Assembly (NCBI RefSeq): GCF_010667615.1
Contig: NZ_VYSG01000001.1
Location: 186,001-250,000 of the forward strand
Direction of reading: 5' to 3'
DNA from: Bifidobacterium choloepi
GTDB taxonomy: Bacteria; Actinomycetota; Actinomycetes; Actinomycetales; Bifidobacteriaceae
Length of the DNA stretch: 64,000 nt
Shown: positions 1 to 8,122 of the stretch, in pieces
Layout of the letters: each line of letters opens with the position of its first letter
Numbering within the stretch: the stretch's first letter is position 1
Made by a program: the position numbers and the translations under genes
Notes under the pieces: generated by a model
What the model was told of the DNA's origin: nothing
The model's database searches: none
The model's input: only the letters and a program-made list of their open reading frames with translations

Positions 1-197
1 AACACCGTCGCAGCCGGCGGCTCGGCGACGCCGTGTTCCAGCTGCCACTGCTTCACGAGCGCCATTTCGCGACGCGCCATCGTCGCGTAGTTGACCCGCG
101 ACGCGCCGGCGCCGAGGTCGCTCGCCGTGTACGTGTTGAAATCGCAGTACCCGCATCGCCGCATGCAGAAGGGGACATGAATGTAGACTTCGAACAC
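1..197 (-). CDS. hemW: HemW-like radical SAM protein (haem chaperone), 5' part only
   Basis: Only the N-terminal ~65 residues are in the window; the gene runs off the left edge. The translation opens with VYIHVPFCMRRCGYCDFNTY. The CxxxCxxC cluster (CMRRCGYC) followed by DFNTY is the radical SAM [4Fe-4S]/SAM signature of the HemW (formerly HemN-like coproporphyrinogen oxidase) family, which is thought to traffic haem rather than oxidise coproporphyrinogen. I place the start at the GTG at 197 because GGGAGGAT lies about 7 nt upstream and the signature begins only a few residues later. Family assignment is firm; the exact role cannot be tested without the rest of the protein. Confidence 0.85.
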   Translation of the reverse strand, partial: MFEVYIHVPFCMRRCGYCDFNTYTASDLGAGASRVNYATMARREMALVKQWQLEHGVAEPPAATV

Positions 198-315
198 GGA
201 ACGATCCTCCCAGGCCGGCGCACAGAACAGGTTCCACTATAACGCGCGGCCGGGCGGGAGAAAGTCACGTCCGCGAACTCCCGCCGCCGGAAGCCGTCAT
301 CCCCTTTCCCGCCGA

Positions 316-969
316 CTAGAGCGACAGGAAGTACTCGTGCAGCCTGGTATCTTCCGTGAGCTCCGGATGGAACGCCGTCGCGAGGACATTGCCCTGCCGC
401 AGCGCGACGACGTTGCCGTCGACTTCGGCGACGACATGCGCCTCGGATCCGACTTGCGCGACGAAAGGCCCGCGGATGAAGACGACCGGGAAGTCGGCGA
501 TCCGCGAATCGTCACCGAGGGTCAGCGTCGCCGTCGTCGCGAAACTTCCCAGTTGGCGTCCGTACGCGTTGCGGCGGACGGTTGCGTCCAGCGCCGCGAA
601 GTAGACGTTGGGATCGTTGTCGAGATGGCTGGCAAGCAGGATCATGCCGGCGCAGGTGCCGAAGACCGGCATGCCGTCGGCGATTCGGGCGGCGATCGGC
701 TCCATCAGTCCAGTCGACTTGAGCAGCTTGCCCTGCGTGGTGCTTTCACCGCCGGGCAGGATGAGGCGGCCGATCGAGTCGTCGAGATCGTCGAGGTCGC
801 GGACGAGTCGCCACGGGGCGCCGAGGCGGTCGAGCATGGCGGCGTGTTCGGCGAAGGCACCCTGGAGGGCGAGGATGCCGGTCACTTCGCCGGATCCCGG
901 CGTCCCGCCGCTCGGATCACCATCTGTCCGGGAGTGTTCGCGGGTGATGTATTCGGCGCTGACGACCAT
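316..969 (-). CDS. pdxT: Pyridoxal 5'-phosphate synthase glutaminase subunit PdxT
   Basis: 217 aa class I glutamine amidotransferase that releases ammonia from glutamine and channels it to PdxS for PLP synthesis. Visible motifs are GILALQGAFAEH near the N-terminus, LPGGEST (oxyanion region), the nucleophile loop FGTCAGM, and the C-terminal FHPELTED holding the catalytic His and Glu. The ATG at 969 sits 3 nt after the pdxS stop, so the genes are probably translationally coupled, and GGAGAG precedes it. This start leaves an extension of about 28 residues before the conserved VTGILALQG; an internal GTG at 885 is an alternative start but has a poorer ribosome site. Confidence 0.95.
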   Translation of the reverse strand: MVVSAEYITREHSRTDGDPSGGTPGSGEVTGILALQGAFAEHAAMLDRLGAPWRLVRDLDDLDDSIGRLILPGGESTTQGKLLKSTGLMEPIAARIADGMPVFGTCAGMILLASHLDNDPNVYFAALDATVRRNAYGRQLGSFATTATLTLGDDSRIADFPVVFIRGPFVAQVGSEAHVVAEVDGNVVALRQGNVLATAFHPELTEDTRLHEYFLSL

Positions 970-972
970 CGG

Positions 973-1854
973 TCACTCTCCGCGGGCGGCCATGATCGTC
1001 TCGATTTCGTCCTCGTTGATGCCGACCATCGCCTCGCCGAGGTTTTCGGACAGGCGGGCGAGCAGGTCGGCGTCGCGCCAGTTGGCGGTCGCCTGGACGA
1101 TAGCGGCGGCACGCTTGGCCGGGTCGCCGGACTTGAAGATGCCGGAGCCGACAAAGACGCCCTCGGCGCCGAGTTCCATCATGAGCGCCGCGTCGGCCGG
1201 GGTGGCGACGCCGCCTGCGGCGAAGTTGACGACGGGAAGGCGGCGGTTCTCGTGGACGTAGAGGGCGAGCTCGTACGGCACGGCGAGTTTCTTGGCGGCC
1301 TCGTAGACTTCGTCGTCGCGCAGCGCGGCGAGCTCGCCGATCTCGCGGTTCATCGTGCGCATGTGACGGACGGCCTGGATGACGTCGCCGGTGCCGGGTT
1401 CGCCCTTGGTGCGAATCATCGCCGCGCCTTCCCCGATGCGGCGCAGCGCCTCGCCGAGGTTCTTCGCGCCGCAGACGAACGGCACGTCGAACATGCGCTT
1501 GTCGATGTGATAGACGTCGTCGGCCGGGCTCAGTACCTCGGATTCGTCGATGTAGTCGATCTCGATGGCCTGCAGGATGCGCGCCTCGGCGATGTGTCCG
1601 ATGCGCACCTTCGCCATGACCGGAATGGACACGGCTTCCTGGATGCCCTTGATCATCGCCGGGTCGGACATGCGGGAGACGCCGCCCGCCGCGCGGATGT
1701 CGGCCGGGATGCGCTCGAGCGCCATGACGGCGCATGCGCCGGCATCCTCGGCAATGCGCGCCTGCTCGGGCGTGGTGACGTCCATGATGACGCCGCCCTT
1801 GAGCATTTGCGCGAGGTTCTTGTTGAGTTCGTTGCGGTTTGCCGTTGCGGTCAT
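973..1854 (-). CDS. pdxS: Pyridoxal 5'-phosphate synthase lyase subunit PdxS
   Basis: 293 aa TIM-barrel synthase that builds PLP from ribose 5-phosphate, glyceraldehyde 3-phosphate and the ammonia supplied by PdxT. Strong family signatures run throughout: [33 protein letters not shown] (Schiff-base lysine region), [24 protein letters not shown], and [12 protein letters not shown] near the C-terminus. I choose the ATG at 1854 over one 60 nt upstream because AAGGAG lies 6 nt before it and the conserved sequence starts at once. It heads a two-gene operon with pdxT; a short inverted repeat lies just upstream. Confidence 0.97.
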   Translation of the reverse strand: MTATANRNELNKNLAQMLKGGVIMDVTTPEQARIAEDAGACAVMALERIPADIRAAGGVSRMSDPAMIKGIQEAVSIPVMAKVRIGHIAEARILQAIEIDYIDESEVLSPADDVYHIDKRMFDVPFVCGAKNLGEALRRIGEGAAMIRTKGEPGTGDVIQAVRHMRTMNREIGELAALRDDEVYEAAKKLAVPYELALYVHENRRLPVVNFAAGGVATPADAALMMELGAEGVFVGSGIFKSGDPAKRAAAIVQATANWRDADLLARLSENLGEAMVGINEDEIETIMAARGE

Positions 1855-1883
1855 GTCGCTCCTTGATAGACCTCTTGCTCTCG

Positions 1884-1901
1884 GGTTACGCTGCCGTAAC
1901 C
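1884..1901. promoter_or_regulatory. Inverted repeat in the pdxS upstream region
   Basis: Two perfect 7-bp arms (GGTTACG and CGTAACC) separated by 4 nt lie about 30 nt before the pdxS start codon. This could be an operator or a small hairpin in the 5' leader. No known regulator site is recognised, so the role is a guess. Confidence 0.35.
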
Positions 1902-2044
1902 GTTCGCCATGCAACCTATCACGTTTCCACGGGACATGGGACGATTCTTCCGCCTCCGGGTATCACCAAAATCTATAGCCGGCAACAGCGGCTCGCCTGC
2001 ATGTGCACATGTCGTCCTGATGTCACGAACAAGCCGGCGACCGC

Positions 2045-2602
2045 CTATCTGGTTCCGGGAACTTCCCGTTCCATCAGCACGTCCCGCTGGCGATCGTCTC
2101 CGAGCACGAAGACATGGTCGCCAAACGGGCGGAAGCCCCGGTGTTCGTAGAATCCGCGCGCGGCGTCATTGTGTTCCCAGACGCCGAGCCAGACGCGTCG
2201 CTTGTCCAGCCGGGCAGCGCGTGCCAGCGCCTCGTCCATCAGCAGGCCGCCAATGCCGAGTCCCTTGAACCGGCGCAGCAGGTAGATACGTTCGACTTCC
2301 AGCGAATCGGCGCCCTGCTTCTCCGTCTGGGCGGCGCCGACATTCGTCTTGAGATATCCCGCCGGCTCGCCGTCGACATACGCGACGGCAAACGCCGAAT
2401 CCGGATTTTCCAGTTCCGCACGCACCCGCTCGGCGGAGAACGACTCGGCCAGGTATCGTTCCATGTCCTCGGCAGTGTTGTCGGCCGCGAACGTCTCCGT
2501 GAAGCACTGCGCTCCAAGTGTCCTGACCACTTCGAGATCGGCGCCGGTCGCGGTCTTCACCAGTACGTTGTCCCTCGTCGGCATTCCGTTCTTCTTCAGC
2601 AT
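2045..2602 (-). CDS. GNAT-family N-acetyltransferase
   Basis: 185 aa. The acetyl-CoA binding fold is recognisable: LEVERIYLLRRFKGLGIGGLLMDEAL gives the motif A R/Q-x-x-G-x-G/A segment (RFKGLGIG), followed by VWLGVWEHNDAARGFYEHRGF, the usual motif B with FYxxxGF. The family moves an acetyl group from acetyl-CoA to an amine; the substrate here is unknown. The sequence is closest in style to the polyamine (PaiA-like) acetyltransferases, which is an inference. The start at 2602 overlaps the end of the sugar acetyltransferase gene by 7 nt and is preceded by AAGGAGG about 10 nt upstream, so the two are probably co-translated. An in-frame ATG at 2584 is an alternative. Confidence 0.85.
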   Translation of the reverse strand: MLKKNGMPTRDNVLVKTATGADLEVVRTLGAQCFTETFAADNTAEDMERYLAESFSAERVRAELENPDSAFAVAYVDGEPAGYLKTNVGAAQTEKQGADSLEVERIYLLRRFKGLGIGGLLMDEALARAARLDKRRVWLGVWEHNDAARGFYEHRGFRPFGDHVFVLGDDRQRDVLMEREVPGTR

Positions 2603-3198
2603 GGCAGGGCATCCTCCTTGCCGATGTGTCGCAGGACCCGCGCAGGATTGCCGACGGCGACGACGTTGGCCGGAATGTCCTTCGTGACGACGGAGCCGGC
2701 GCCGATCACCGAATTCTCGCCGATCGTCACTCCGGGACAGACGATGACACCGCCGCCGAGCCACACGTTGTCGCCGATCGTGATCGGCTTGGCGGCTTCG
2801 AGCTTGTCGCGGCGCGGCTGCGGGTCGATCGGATGGACCGGCGTAAGCAGCTGGACGTTCGGACCGATCTGGCAGTCCTCGCCGATGACGATCGGCTGCA
2901 CATCGAGCGCCGTCAGGTTGTAGTTGACGAACGTGCGGTCGCCGATCGAGATGTTCTCGCCGTAGTCGACGTACAGCGGCGGCTTGACATACGCGCCGTC
3001 GCCGAGATGGCCGACGAGCTGTTCGAGAATCTTGCGCGAGTCCGGCTCGCCGTCGACTTCGGCCCGGTAGTATTCGTCGGCGAGCTGGACGGCCTTCCTC
3101 GCGATCCGCTCGTTGTCGGGATCGTCCGCAATGTAGAAGTCGCCGTCCAGCATGCGCTGCCTGTTCGTGCGGTTGTCACCGGCAAAGTAATCGGTCAT
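2596..3198 (-). CDS. maa: Maltose/galactoside O-acetyltransferase family (left-handed beta-helix)
   Basis: 200 aa, the normal length for the LacA/Maa/NodL group. The N-terminal maltose-acetyltransferase cap (RQRMLDGDFYIADDPDNERIARKA) is followed by hexapeptide repeats: ENISIGDRTFVNYN, IGPNVQLLTPVHPID (with the catalytic His in PVHPID), then ITIGDNVWLGGGVIVCPGVTIGENSVIGAGSVV and a VAVGNPARV loop. These enzymes acetylate sugars with acetyl-CoA, perhaps for detoxification. A purine-rich GAAGGGGG precedes the ATG. It forms a two-gene unit with the downstream overlapping GNAT gene. The sugar substrate cannot be told from sequence. Confidence 0.88.
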   Translation of the reverse strand: MTDYFAGDNRTNRQRMLDGDFYIADDPDNERIARKAVQLADEYYRAEVDGEPDSRKILEQLVGHLGDGAYVKPPLYVDYGENISIGDRTFVNYNLTALDVQPIVIGEDCQIGPNVQLLTPVHPIDPQPRRDKLEAAKPITIGDNVWLGGGVIVCPGVTIGENSVIGAGSVVTKDIPANVVAVGNPARVLRHIGKEDALPC

Positions 3199-3265
3199 GA
3201 TGTCGCATCCCCCTTCAAGATCATGCGATGCACACGATAGCGTACAGGCCGTATCGGCTCGGAAT

Positions 3266-3922
3266 TCACAGCGCCGAGGGCTTCTCCCGGACTCCGGCGG
3301 CCATCAGCTGCTTGCTGGCGTCCTTGCCCAGTTCCTCGCTGACCGGGGCGGTCAGGTCGGACAGGACGCGGACGTTGTAGCCGAGCCTGGCGGCATCCAG
3401 CGCCGTGTCCTTGACGCAGTGGGACTGGGCGAGGCCGACGACGTCGACGTCGAGGATCATCGCGTCGTCGAGCAGGTTGGCGAGCGTGGCGCCGGCTTCC
3501 TGCGCGGCCTCGACTTCCTCGCGCGTCGGCAGGGCGTCGGCGCGGTTGTCCTCCACGCCCTCGAATCCCGAATAGGCCGCCGAGTACTGGCCCTTCTTGA
3601 AGTGGTGAACCGGCGTGGCGAATGGATCGTCCGCGGGGAACGTGGCCGCCAGCGCCTTGGCGACGGCCGGATGGATGGCGGCGTTCGGTGAGCCGGCGAC
3701 GCCGTGCACCGGCCACGTGTCGACGAAGTCCGGCTCCTCCGACCAGTGCGACCCCGGCTCGACATGCCAGTCCTGCGTGGTGGCGATGACGGTGTAGTCC
3801 TTGCCGAACCGGCGAATATACTTGCCGATCCGTTCGGCCACGGCGTTGCCGCCGGCGACGGCGAGTTCGCCGCCTTCGCAGAACGTGGGCTGGACGTCGA
3901 CGATGATGAGTGCGCGGGTCAT
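3266..3922 (-). CDS. pncA: Nicotinamidase (isochorismatase-like cysteine hydrolase)
   Basis: 218 aa. Converts nicotinamide to nicotinate in NAD salvage. Catalytic triad candidates are the Asp in ALIIVDVQPTF, the Lys in HHFKKGQ and the Cys in GLAQSHCVKDTALDA. Metal ligands match those of PncA: Asp and His in TTQDWHVEPGSHW and the His in DTWPVHGV. The QDWH and WPVHG segments favour nicotinamidase over general isochorismatases. It stands alone, with a modest AAGGA-type ribosome site, and is divergent from the DNA glycosylase gene, with about 78 nt between the two starts. Confidence 0.9.
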   Translation of the reverse strand: MTRALIIVDVQPTFCEGGELAVAGGNAVAERIGKYIRRFGKDYTVIATTQDWHVEPGSHWSEEPDFVDTWPVHGVAGSPNAAIHPAVAKALAATFPADDPFATPVHHFKKGQYSAAYSGFEGVEDNRADALPTREEVEAAQEAGATLANLLDDAMILDVDVVGLAQSHCVKDTALDAARLGYNVRVLSDLTAPVSEELGKDASKQLMAAGVREKPSAL

Positions 3923-3999
3923 GGACAGTCCTTCCTGATGTGTCCCGGTGAATGTTCGCTGTCCCCAATCTACCGCAAGAACGGGGCAACAATGTCCCT

Positions 4000-4563
4000 A
4001 TGATGGCCGGTATGGATTGGCAGCATGTCGAACACGGCTTCGGGCCGCTCTGGAACAACAACTCACGGGTTCTGTTTCTCGGAACGATGGCGAGCCCGAA
4101 GAGCCGGGAGGCGGGTTTCTTCTACATGCATCCACGCAACCGGTTCTGGCCGATCATGGAGGCGTTGTTCGCCGACATGGACGATCCCGCCGACCGGGTC
4201 GGCACGACGGCCGACGAGCGGCGACAATTCGCGCTGCGACACGGCATAGCGCTGTGGGACACGGTGGAATCGTGCGATATCCTCGGCGCCTCCGACTCTT
4301 CCATCCGCAATGTCGTGCCGTCCGACCTCGGTCCGATGATCCGGGGATCGAGGATCCGCCACATCTACCCCACCGGCGCCAAGGCAGCCCAGCTATACAA
4401 GCGCTACTGTCACCCGATACTCGAATCGGAAGGCCTTGGCGACATTCCGGCAACGCCGCTGCCGTCCACGAGTCCGGCCTACGCCTCGAAGACACTGGAC
4501 GACCTGATCGGAATGTTCCGGGAACGGATGGATCCGGAGGACCTGTCCGCCTCGCGCGACTAG
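4000..4563 (+). CDS. DNA-deoxyinosine glycosylase (hypoxanthine-DNA glycosylase, UDG superfamily)
   Basis: About 187 aa. Members of this branch of the uracil-DNA glycosylase superfamily remove deaminated bases, particularly hypoxanthine, from DNA. The signature is RVLFLGTMASPKSREAGFFYMHPRNRFWPIM: the GxxxSxxS..GFYYxHPRNRFW segment of the family, followed by GIALWDTVESCDILGASDSSI and a C-terminal LPSTSPAYA motif typical of Mug/UDG-like pockets. Three in-frame ATGs (4000, 4003, 4012) are possible starts. The ribosome site is weak, so translation might begin at 4012. The gene stands alone between divergent pncA and a convergent ATPase. Confidence 0.8.
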   Translation: MMAGMDWQHVEHGFGPLWNNNSRVLFLGTMASPKSREAGFFYMHPRNRFWPIMEALFADMDDPADRVGTTADERRQFALRHGIALWDTVESCDILGASDSSIRNVVPSDLGPMIRGSRIRHIYPTGAKAAQLYKRYCHPILESEGLGDIPATPLPSTSPAYASKTLDDLIGMFRERMDPEDLSASRD

Positions 4564-4609
4564 GCGTTCGACGCCGCCCTTTCCCCGCAATCCGGCTCGA
4601 GCGATCTGC

Positions 4610-5791
4610 CTACTGGTGTTCGCGGTCATACGGTTCCGAGCTCGGCGGATGATTCCTGTTGATATAGTCCCCCATCCCCGGCACCGTGAAGGCGACTTCG
4701 CCACGGAGCGGCATGTAGATCAGTCCCTGCTCGATGAGCTGGGCCCTGGTCTTGGAAAGCTGGCTGCTGGTTTTCCCCAGGTACGCGGCAACACCCGCGG
4801 ACGAAGCCGCATCCCCGCCCACCGCGGCCAATGCCTCCATGTAACGACGTCCCGCGGGAGTCGCGCGCTGCCAACGGGAGTGGTACAGGCCTTCGTCCAG
4901 CAGTTCCCGTGCCTCGGGCAGGCCATTCGCCACGGCATCACGGTCCATGGGTGTCGAGCTGGAAGCATCCCAGGCACTGGAACCAAAGGCCTGGATGGCA
5001 TAGGGATAGCCGTCGGCATACTCCTGCAACGCATCCAGGGCTTCGTCAGTGAAGGAACGACCCGCCTGTCGGGCGGTCTGCTGGAAGACATTCCTCGATT
5101 CCTCGCCGGAAAGATTGTCGAGTTGCCGATATCGGAACAGTCGTTCCGCATACGAACGCGATTCGGAAAGCACTCCGGGAAGATTCGGCAGGCCCGCGGC
5201 GATGATGTAGAAGGGCAATCCTTCCTGTCCGAGCGTGTGCTGGAGCGTGATGAGCCTTCCCATCATGTCGGGATTCATCTGCTGGAATTCGTCAATGAAC
5301 AGGAAGAGGCCCCGGTTCGAGCCCTTGAGCGCCTCCGCCAACTTCTCGAGGTTCGAGTAGGGATCGCTTTCCGTCGTGTCGTCGGCAGTGAAGCCAACGG
5401 CAAGTTTCAGCGGCAATCCGACTTCCACCGACGCGATGTGCCGTCCGGCTTCGGCAAGGGTTTCTCCGGACGACACTGCTTTCCGTGCACGCTGCACCTG
5501 CTCTCGCAGGACGCTGCTTTCCGTCTCCGCGTTGCCGTCGGCTTCCATCTGCATGACAATCATGCCGGCTTCCTCCGCCATTGCGGCAAAGCGCCTGAGC
5601 AATACCGTCTTGCCGACCCCGCGCAAGCCGAAGAACACCATGCCGACACCCTGGTATCCAAGGGAGATTTGGCCGAGCAGGGTGCGCATCAGCGTCAACT
5701 CGTAATTGCGGCCGGCAAGTTCGACCGGCTGCAGGCCGGCTCCCGGCATGAATGGATTGATCAGGGCCGGAGACTGCGCGGAATTGTCCAT
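4610..5791 (-). CDS. Solitary AAA-type P-loop ATPase
   Basis: 393 aa. Walker A is GLRGVGKT at about 55-62 and Walker B LFLFIDE at about 162-168, followed by a sensor-like IIAAGLPNLPG. The C-terminal third is helical and winged-helix-like (TSSQLSKTRAQLIEQGLIY...GEVAFTVPGMGDYI), as seen in STAND/ORC-Cdc6-type ATPases. Such single-gene ATPases are common and strain-variable in bifidobacteria; their biological role is not established, and both regulation and defence have been proposed for related proteins. No target or partner gene sits in the same operon. The start is followed at once by family-like sequence, and the upstream DNA carries six phased 10-bp repeats that may control it. Confidence 0.85.
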   Translation of the reverse strand: MDNSAQSPALINPFMPGAGLQPVELAGRNYELTLMRTLLGQISLGYQGVGMVFFGLRGVGKTVLLRRFAAMAEEAGMIVMQMEADGNAETESSVLREQVQRARKAVSSGETLAEAGRHIASVEVGLPLKLAVGFTADDTTESDPYSNLEKLAEALKGSNRGLFLFIDEFQQMNPDMMGRLITLQHTLGQEGLPFYIIAAGLPNLPGVLSESRSYAERLFRYRQLDNLSGEESRNVFQQTARQAGRSFTDEALDALQEYADGYPYAIQAFGSSAWDASSSTPMDRDAVANGLPEARELLDEGLYHSRWQRATPAGRRYMEALAAVGGDAASSAGVAAYLGKTSSQLSKTRAQLIEQGLIYMPLRGEVAFTVPGMGDYINRNHPPSSEPYDREHQ

Positions 5792-5833
5792 GCGATGCCA
5801 CCTTTCGTCGACTGACTACTGGCTATGCCCAAG

Positions 5834-5893
5834 TATACCCTTTTATATCTTCGTATACCTTCATATAACCTTATATAGCTTTATATAACCAAA
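5834..5893. repeat. Six tandem 10-bp AT-rich repeats upstream of the ATPase gene
   Basis: Exactly six consecutive 10-bp units fit TATAnCYTTn (units start at 5834, 5844, 5854, 5864, 5874, 5884; the last is degenerate). They lie 43-102 bp upstream of the ATPase start codon. One unit per helical turn would put every copy on the same DNA face, as expected for a cooperative binding site or a stack of promoter -10 elements. Confidence 0.85.
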
Positions 5894-6194
5894 AATCCCT
5901 ATTGGTTTCCCCGCATTTCCGGAACTGACAGCGGGAATCGTCGGACCCTGGCTGCGTGGTATAGTGGCGTGGGCAAGTCGGGATTGTCGATATGCCAGAC
6001 AAGTCCCCATTGAAAGGAACCAGGGATTTTGAAGCGCTGACTGCCGGAACCGTGCGCGTGATCGTGCGCACTGCTTCGCGTCAGCCTGCCTGTTTTCATC
6101 GGTTCCGGATTTTCCATTGTTCCGCGGCCAAGTCATATTCGCATGCGGATTTCGACATAAGCAGTGCGCCTTGAGAATCAACCTGCGAGGTGCC
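5894..6194. other. Intergenic region, no convincing gene
   Basis: Short open frames are present (for example 5,992-6,174) but none shows a ribosome site, family motif or codon pattern of the neighbours. The stretch probably carries the promoter of the ABC-F gene and distal control sequence of the divergent ATPase gene. I see no RNA gene. Confidence 0.4.
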
Positions 6195-7745
6195 ATGGTG
6201 CAGCATATCCACATTCACGATCTCTCCTATACGCCGCCAACTTCCGCCGAACCATTGTTCGCCGGCCTGTCCGCAACATTTTCGACAGGATGGACGGCAA
6301 TGCTCGGCGACAACGGGATTGGCAAAACCACGTTCTGCCGGCTGGTAGCCGGCGACCTCGAACCGGACAGCGGAGACATCTCCCCCGCGTCCACGCTGGC
6401 CGGATGGATCGAACAGCAAACCGACCGGCAACCGTCCAATCTCGACGATTTCGCCGTCGACTGGTCGCAGGAAGCCATGCGGCTGCGGACACTGCTGAAT
6501 ATCGGCGACGACTGGCCGTACCGCTGGAAGTCGCTTTCAGGAGGCGAACGCAAGAAACTGCAGGTGGCCTGCGCATTGTCCGCCGGTCCGGAACTGCTGA
6601 TCGCCGACGAACCGACGAACCATCTCGACATGTCCACCCGCGATGCGGTAATCCAGGCGCTGCGCCAGTTTGACGGCATCGGCATCGTCATCACGCACGA
6701 CGTGGCTGTCATCGACAATCTCGCTTCCCGCAGCTATCTGCTGCACCGGGTACATGCCGGCCATCGCAACCATACCGTCATCGATCTGTTTGCCGGCAAC
6801 TGGGACGACATCTCCAGCCAACTGGACGCACGGAACACCACGCAGCGGCAACAACTGCAACGCAGCCGCCAGGAAGTGCGGCGACTGACGGCGGAACAAC
6901 ACCGGCGTCAGGAGAAAGTGCGTCAGGCAGCCGCCCACAGCCTGCGCACGCCGGACCGGAAGGACCACGACGCCAGCAAGCGGAAAAAGTTCGCAAAGGG
7001 CGGTCTGGACGGCGGCGTCGGGCGCAGCGCCGGCCAGCTGGCAGGCAGGATCGCCGACGCCAGGCAAGCCGCGCAGGGCATTGACGTGGCCGCGAAACAG
7101 TACACCGGCGACATCGCCGTCAACATCGAACCGAGCATCCGCCGCGAACTGCTCCATCTTGACGCGCAGTTCCTGCCATTCGACGGGGATGGCGGTCTCC
7201 ATGTGGACGCCGCTTCGTACAACCAGGCGGTATTGGATGGCTGTCGTCTCCATATCGACACCGTTGCGGACGCCACGGGCGTCGCCATTCCGAAGATCAG
7301 CGTGGGACCACGCGACCGACTGGTCATCACCGGGACGAATGGTGCCGGAAAAACCACGGTGCTCAACGCATTACTGAACTCCCTGGATCCCGACGTGCCG
7401 CATCTGCTCTGCCCGCAGCACACGCCGGATGCCGACCTGCTGCTTGCCCGGTTTGCCGACCATGCGGCCACGCAACGGCAGCAAGTCATCCAGTATTTCG
7501 CGGCGTTGAACGGCAAACCGGAAGCCCTGCGGCCGGGAACATCGTTGTCGGCCGGCGAGCGTCGCAAGCTCATGCTCGCACTGGGATTGGTCGCCAAGCC
7601 GCAGATCATGGTGTTCGACGAACCGACGAATCATCTTGACCTGTCCAGCAAGCAGGCGCTCGCGACATTGCTGAAGGAGTATCCGGGCGCACTGGTGATC
7701 GTCACCCACGACGAACTACTGCTGCGGGAACTGGTCTGCTCATAA
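6195..7745 (+). CDS. ABC-F family ATPase (ribosome-associated, two ABC domains, no membrane part)
   Basis: 516 aa with two ATP-binding cassettes and no transmembrane segment. Domain 1: Walker A GDNGIGKTT at about 38-46, signature LSGGERKK, Walker B LLIADEPTNHLD. Domain 2: Walker A GTNGAGKTT, signature LSAGERRK, Walker B MVFDEPTNHLD. Between them is a charged linker rich in Arg, Gln and His (RQQLQRSRQEVRRLTAEQHRRQEKVRQ), as in ABC-F proteins that enter the ribosomal E site. ABC-F proteins act in translation or protect ribosomes from antibiotics; which applies here is unknown. I chose the ATG at 6195 because homologous sequence (IHIHDLSY) begins immediately. Confidence 0.93.
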   Translation: MVQHIHIHDLSYTPPTSAEPLFAGLSATFSTGWTAMLGDNGIGKTTFCRLVAGDLEPDSGDISPASTLAGWIEQQTDRQPSNLDDFAVDWSQEAMRLRTLLNIGDDWPYRWKSLSGGERKKLQVACALSAGPELLIADEPTNHLDMSTRDAVIQALRQFDGIGIVITHDVAVIDNLASRSYLLHRVHAGHRNHTVIDLFAGNWDDISSQLDARNTTQRQQLQRSRQEVRRLTAEQHRRQEKVRQAAAHSLRTPDRKDHDASKRKKFAKGGLDGGVGRSAGQLAGRIADARQAAQGIDVAAKQYTGDIAVNIEPSIRRELLHLDAQFLPFDGDGGLHVDAASYNQAVLDGCRLHIDTVADATGVAIPKISVGPRDRLVITGTNGAGKTTVLNALLNSLDPDVPHLLCPQHTPDADLLLARFADHAATQRQQVIQYFAALNGKPEALRPGTSLSAGERRKLMLALGLVAKPQIMVFDEPTNHLDLSSKQALATLLKEYPGALVIVTHDELLLRELVCS

Positions 7746-7944
7746 TCGTTCGTGTGGGCGATATTCCAGTCCATTCTCGGGTAGCATGGCGAAAGTCGCA
7801 TGAAGCGCTCCGGAATTCGTGAGAATACCGCGAGACATGCACGGATCCGGTTTCCCCATTACCGGCGACGCCCTCGTCGTGTTCGAGCGCGTCGCCGTGG
7901 CAGAACGTCTGGATTCAAAACCGTGACACCGAGAAAGGAGCCAC

Positions 7945-8122
7945 ATGGCACACCATCCCACCGAAACCGTCGACGTCGACGAACTCTTCTCGAAGATCGC
8001 CCAATGGCCCGAAGTCGAAGCCATCGCGCTGGGCGGTTCCCGCGCGAGTGGCAACAGCGACGCGAAATCGGATTACGACGTGTACCTGTACACCACGGCG
8101 CCGATCGACGAGAACCGCCGCT
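7945..8122 (+). pseudogene. Truncated nucleotidyltransferase-domain protein
   Basis: A good ribosome site (GAAAGGAG) and ATG begin a protein with the pol-beta nucleotidyltransferase signature GGSRASGNSDAKSDYDVYLY (GS-x10-DxD), which binds NTP and metal. The family is normally several hundred residues, but here the homologous part stops after about 55-60 residues (TTAPIDENRR) and the frame then runs into the antisense 3' end of the convergent nitrilase gene until a stop at 8,184. I read it as a 3'-deleted remnant; the boundary near 8,122 is approximate. It keeps metal-binding residues but lacks the rest of the fold, so it is probably non-functional. Confidence 0.75.

Noticed and set aside
337-1866. 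509-codon open frame on the + strand
   Set aside because: Antisense shadow of pdxT and pdxS in GC-rich DNA; no ribosome site or family motif.
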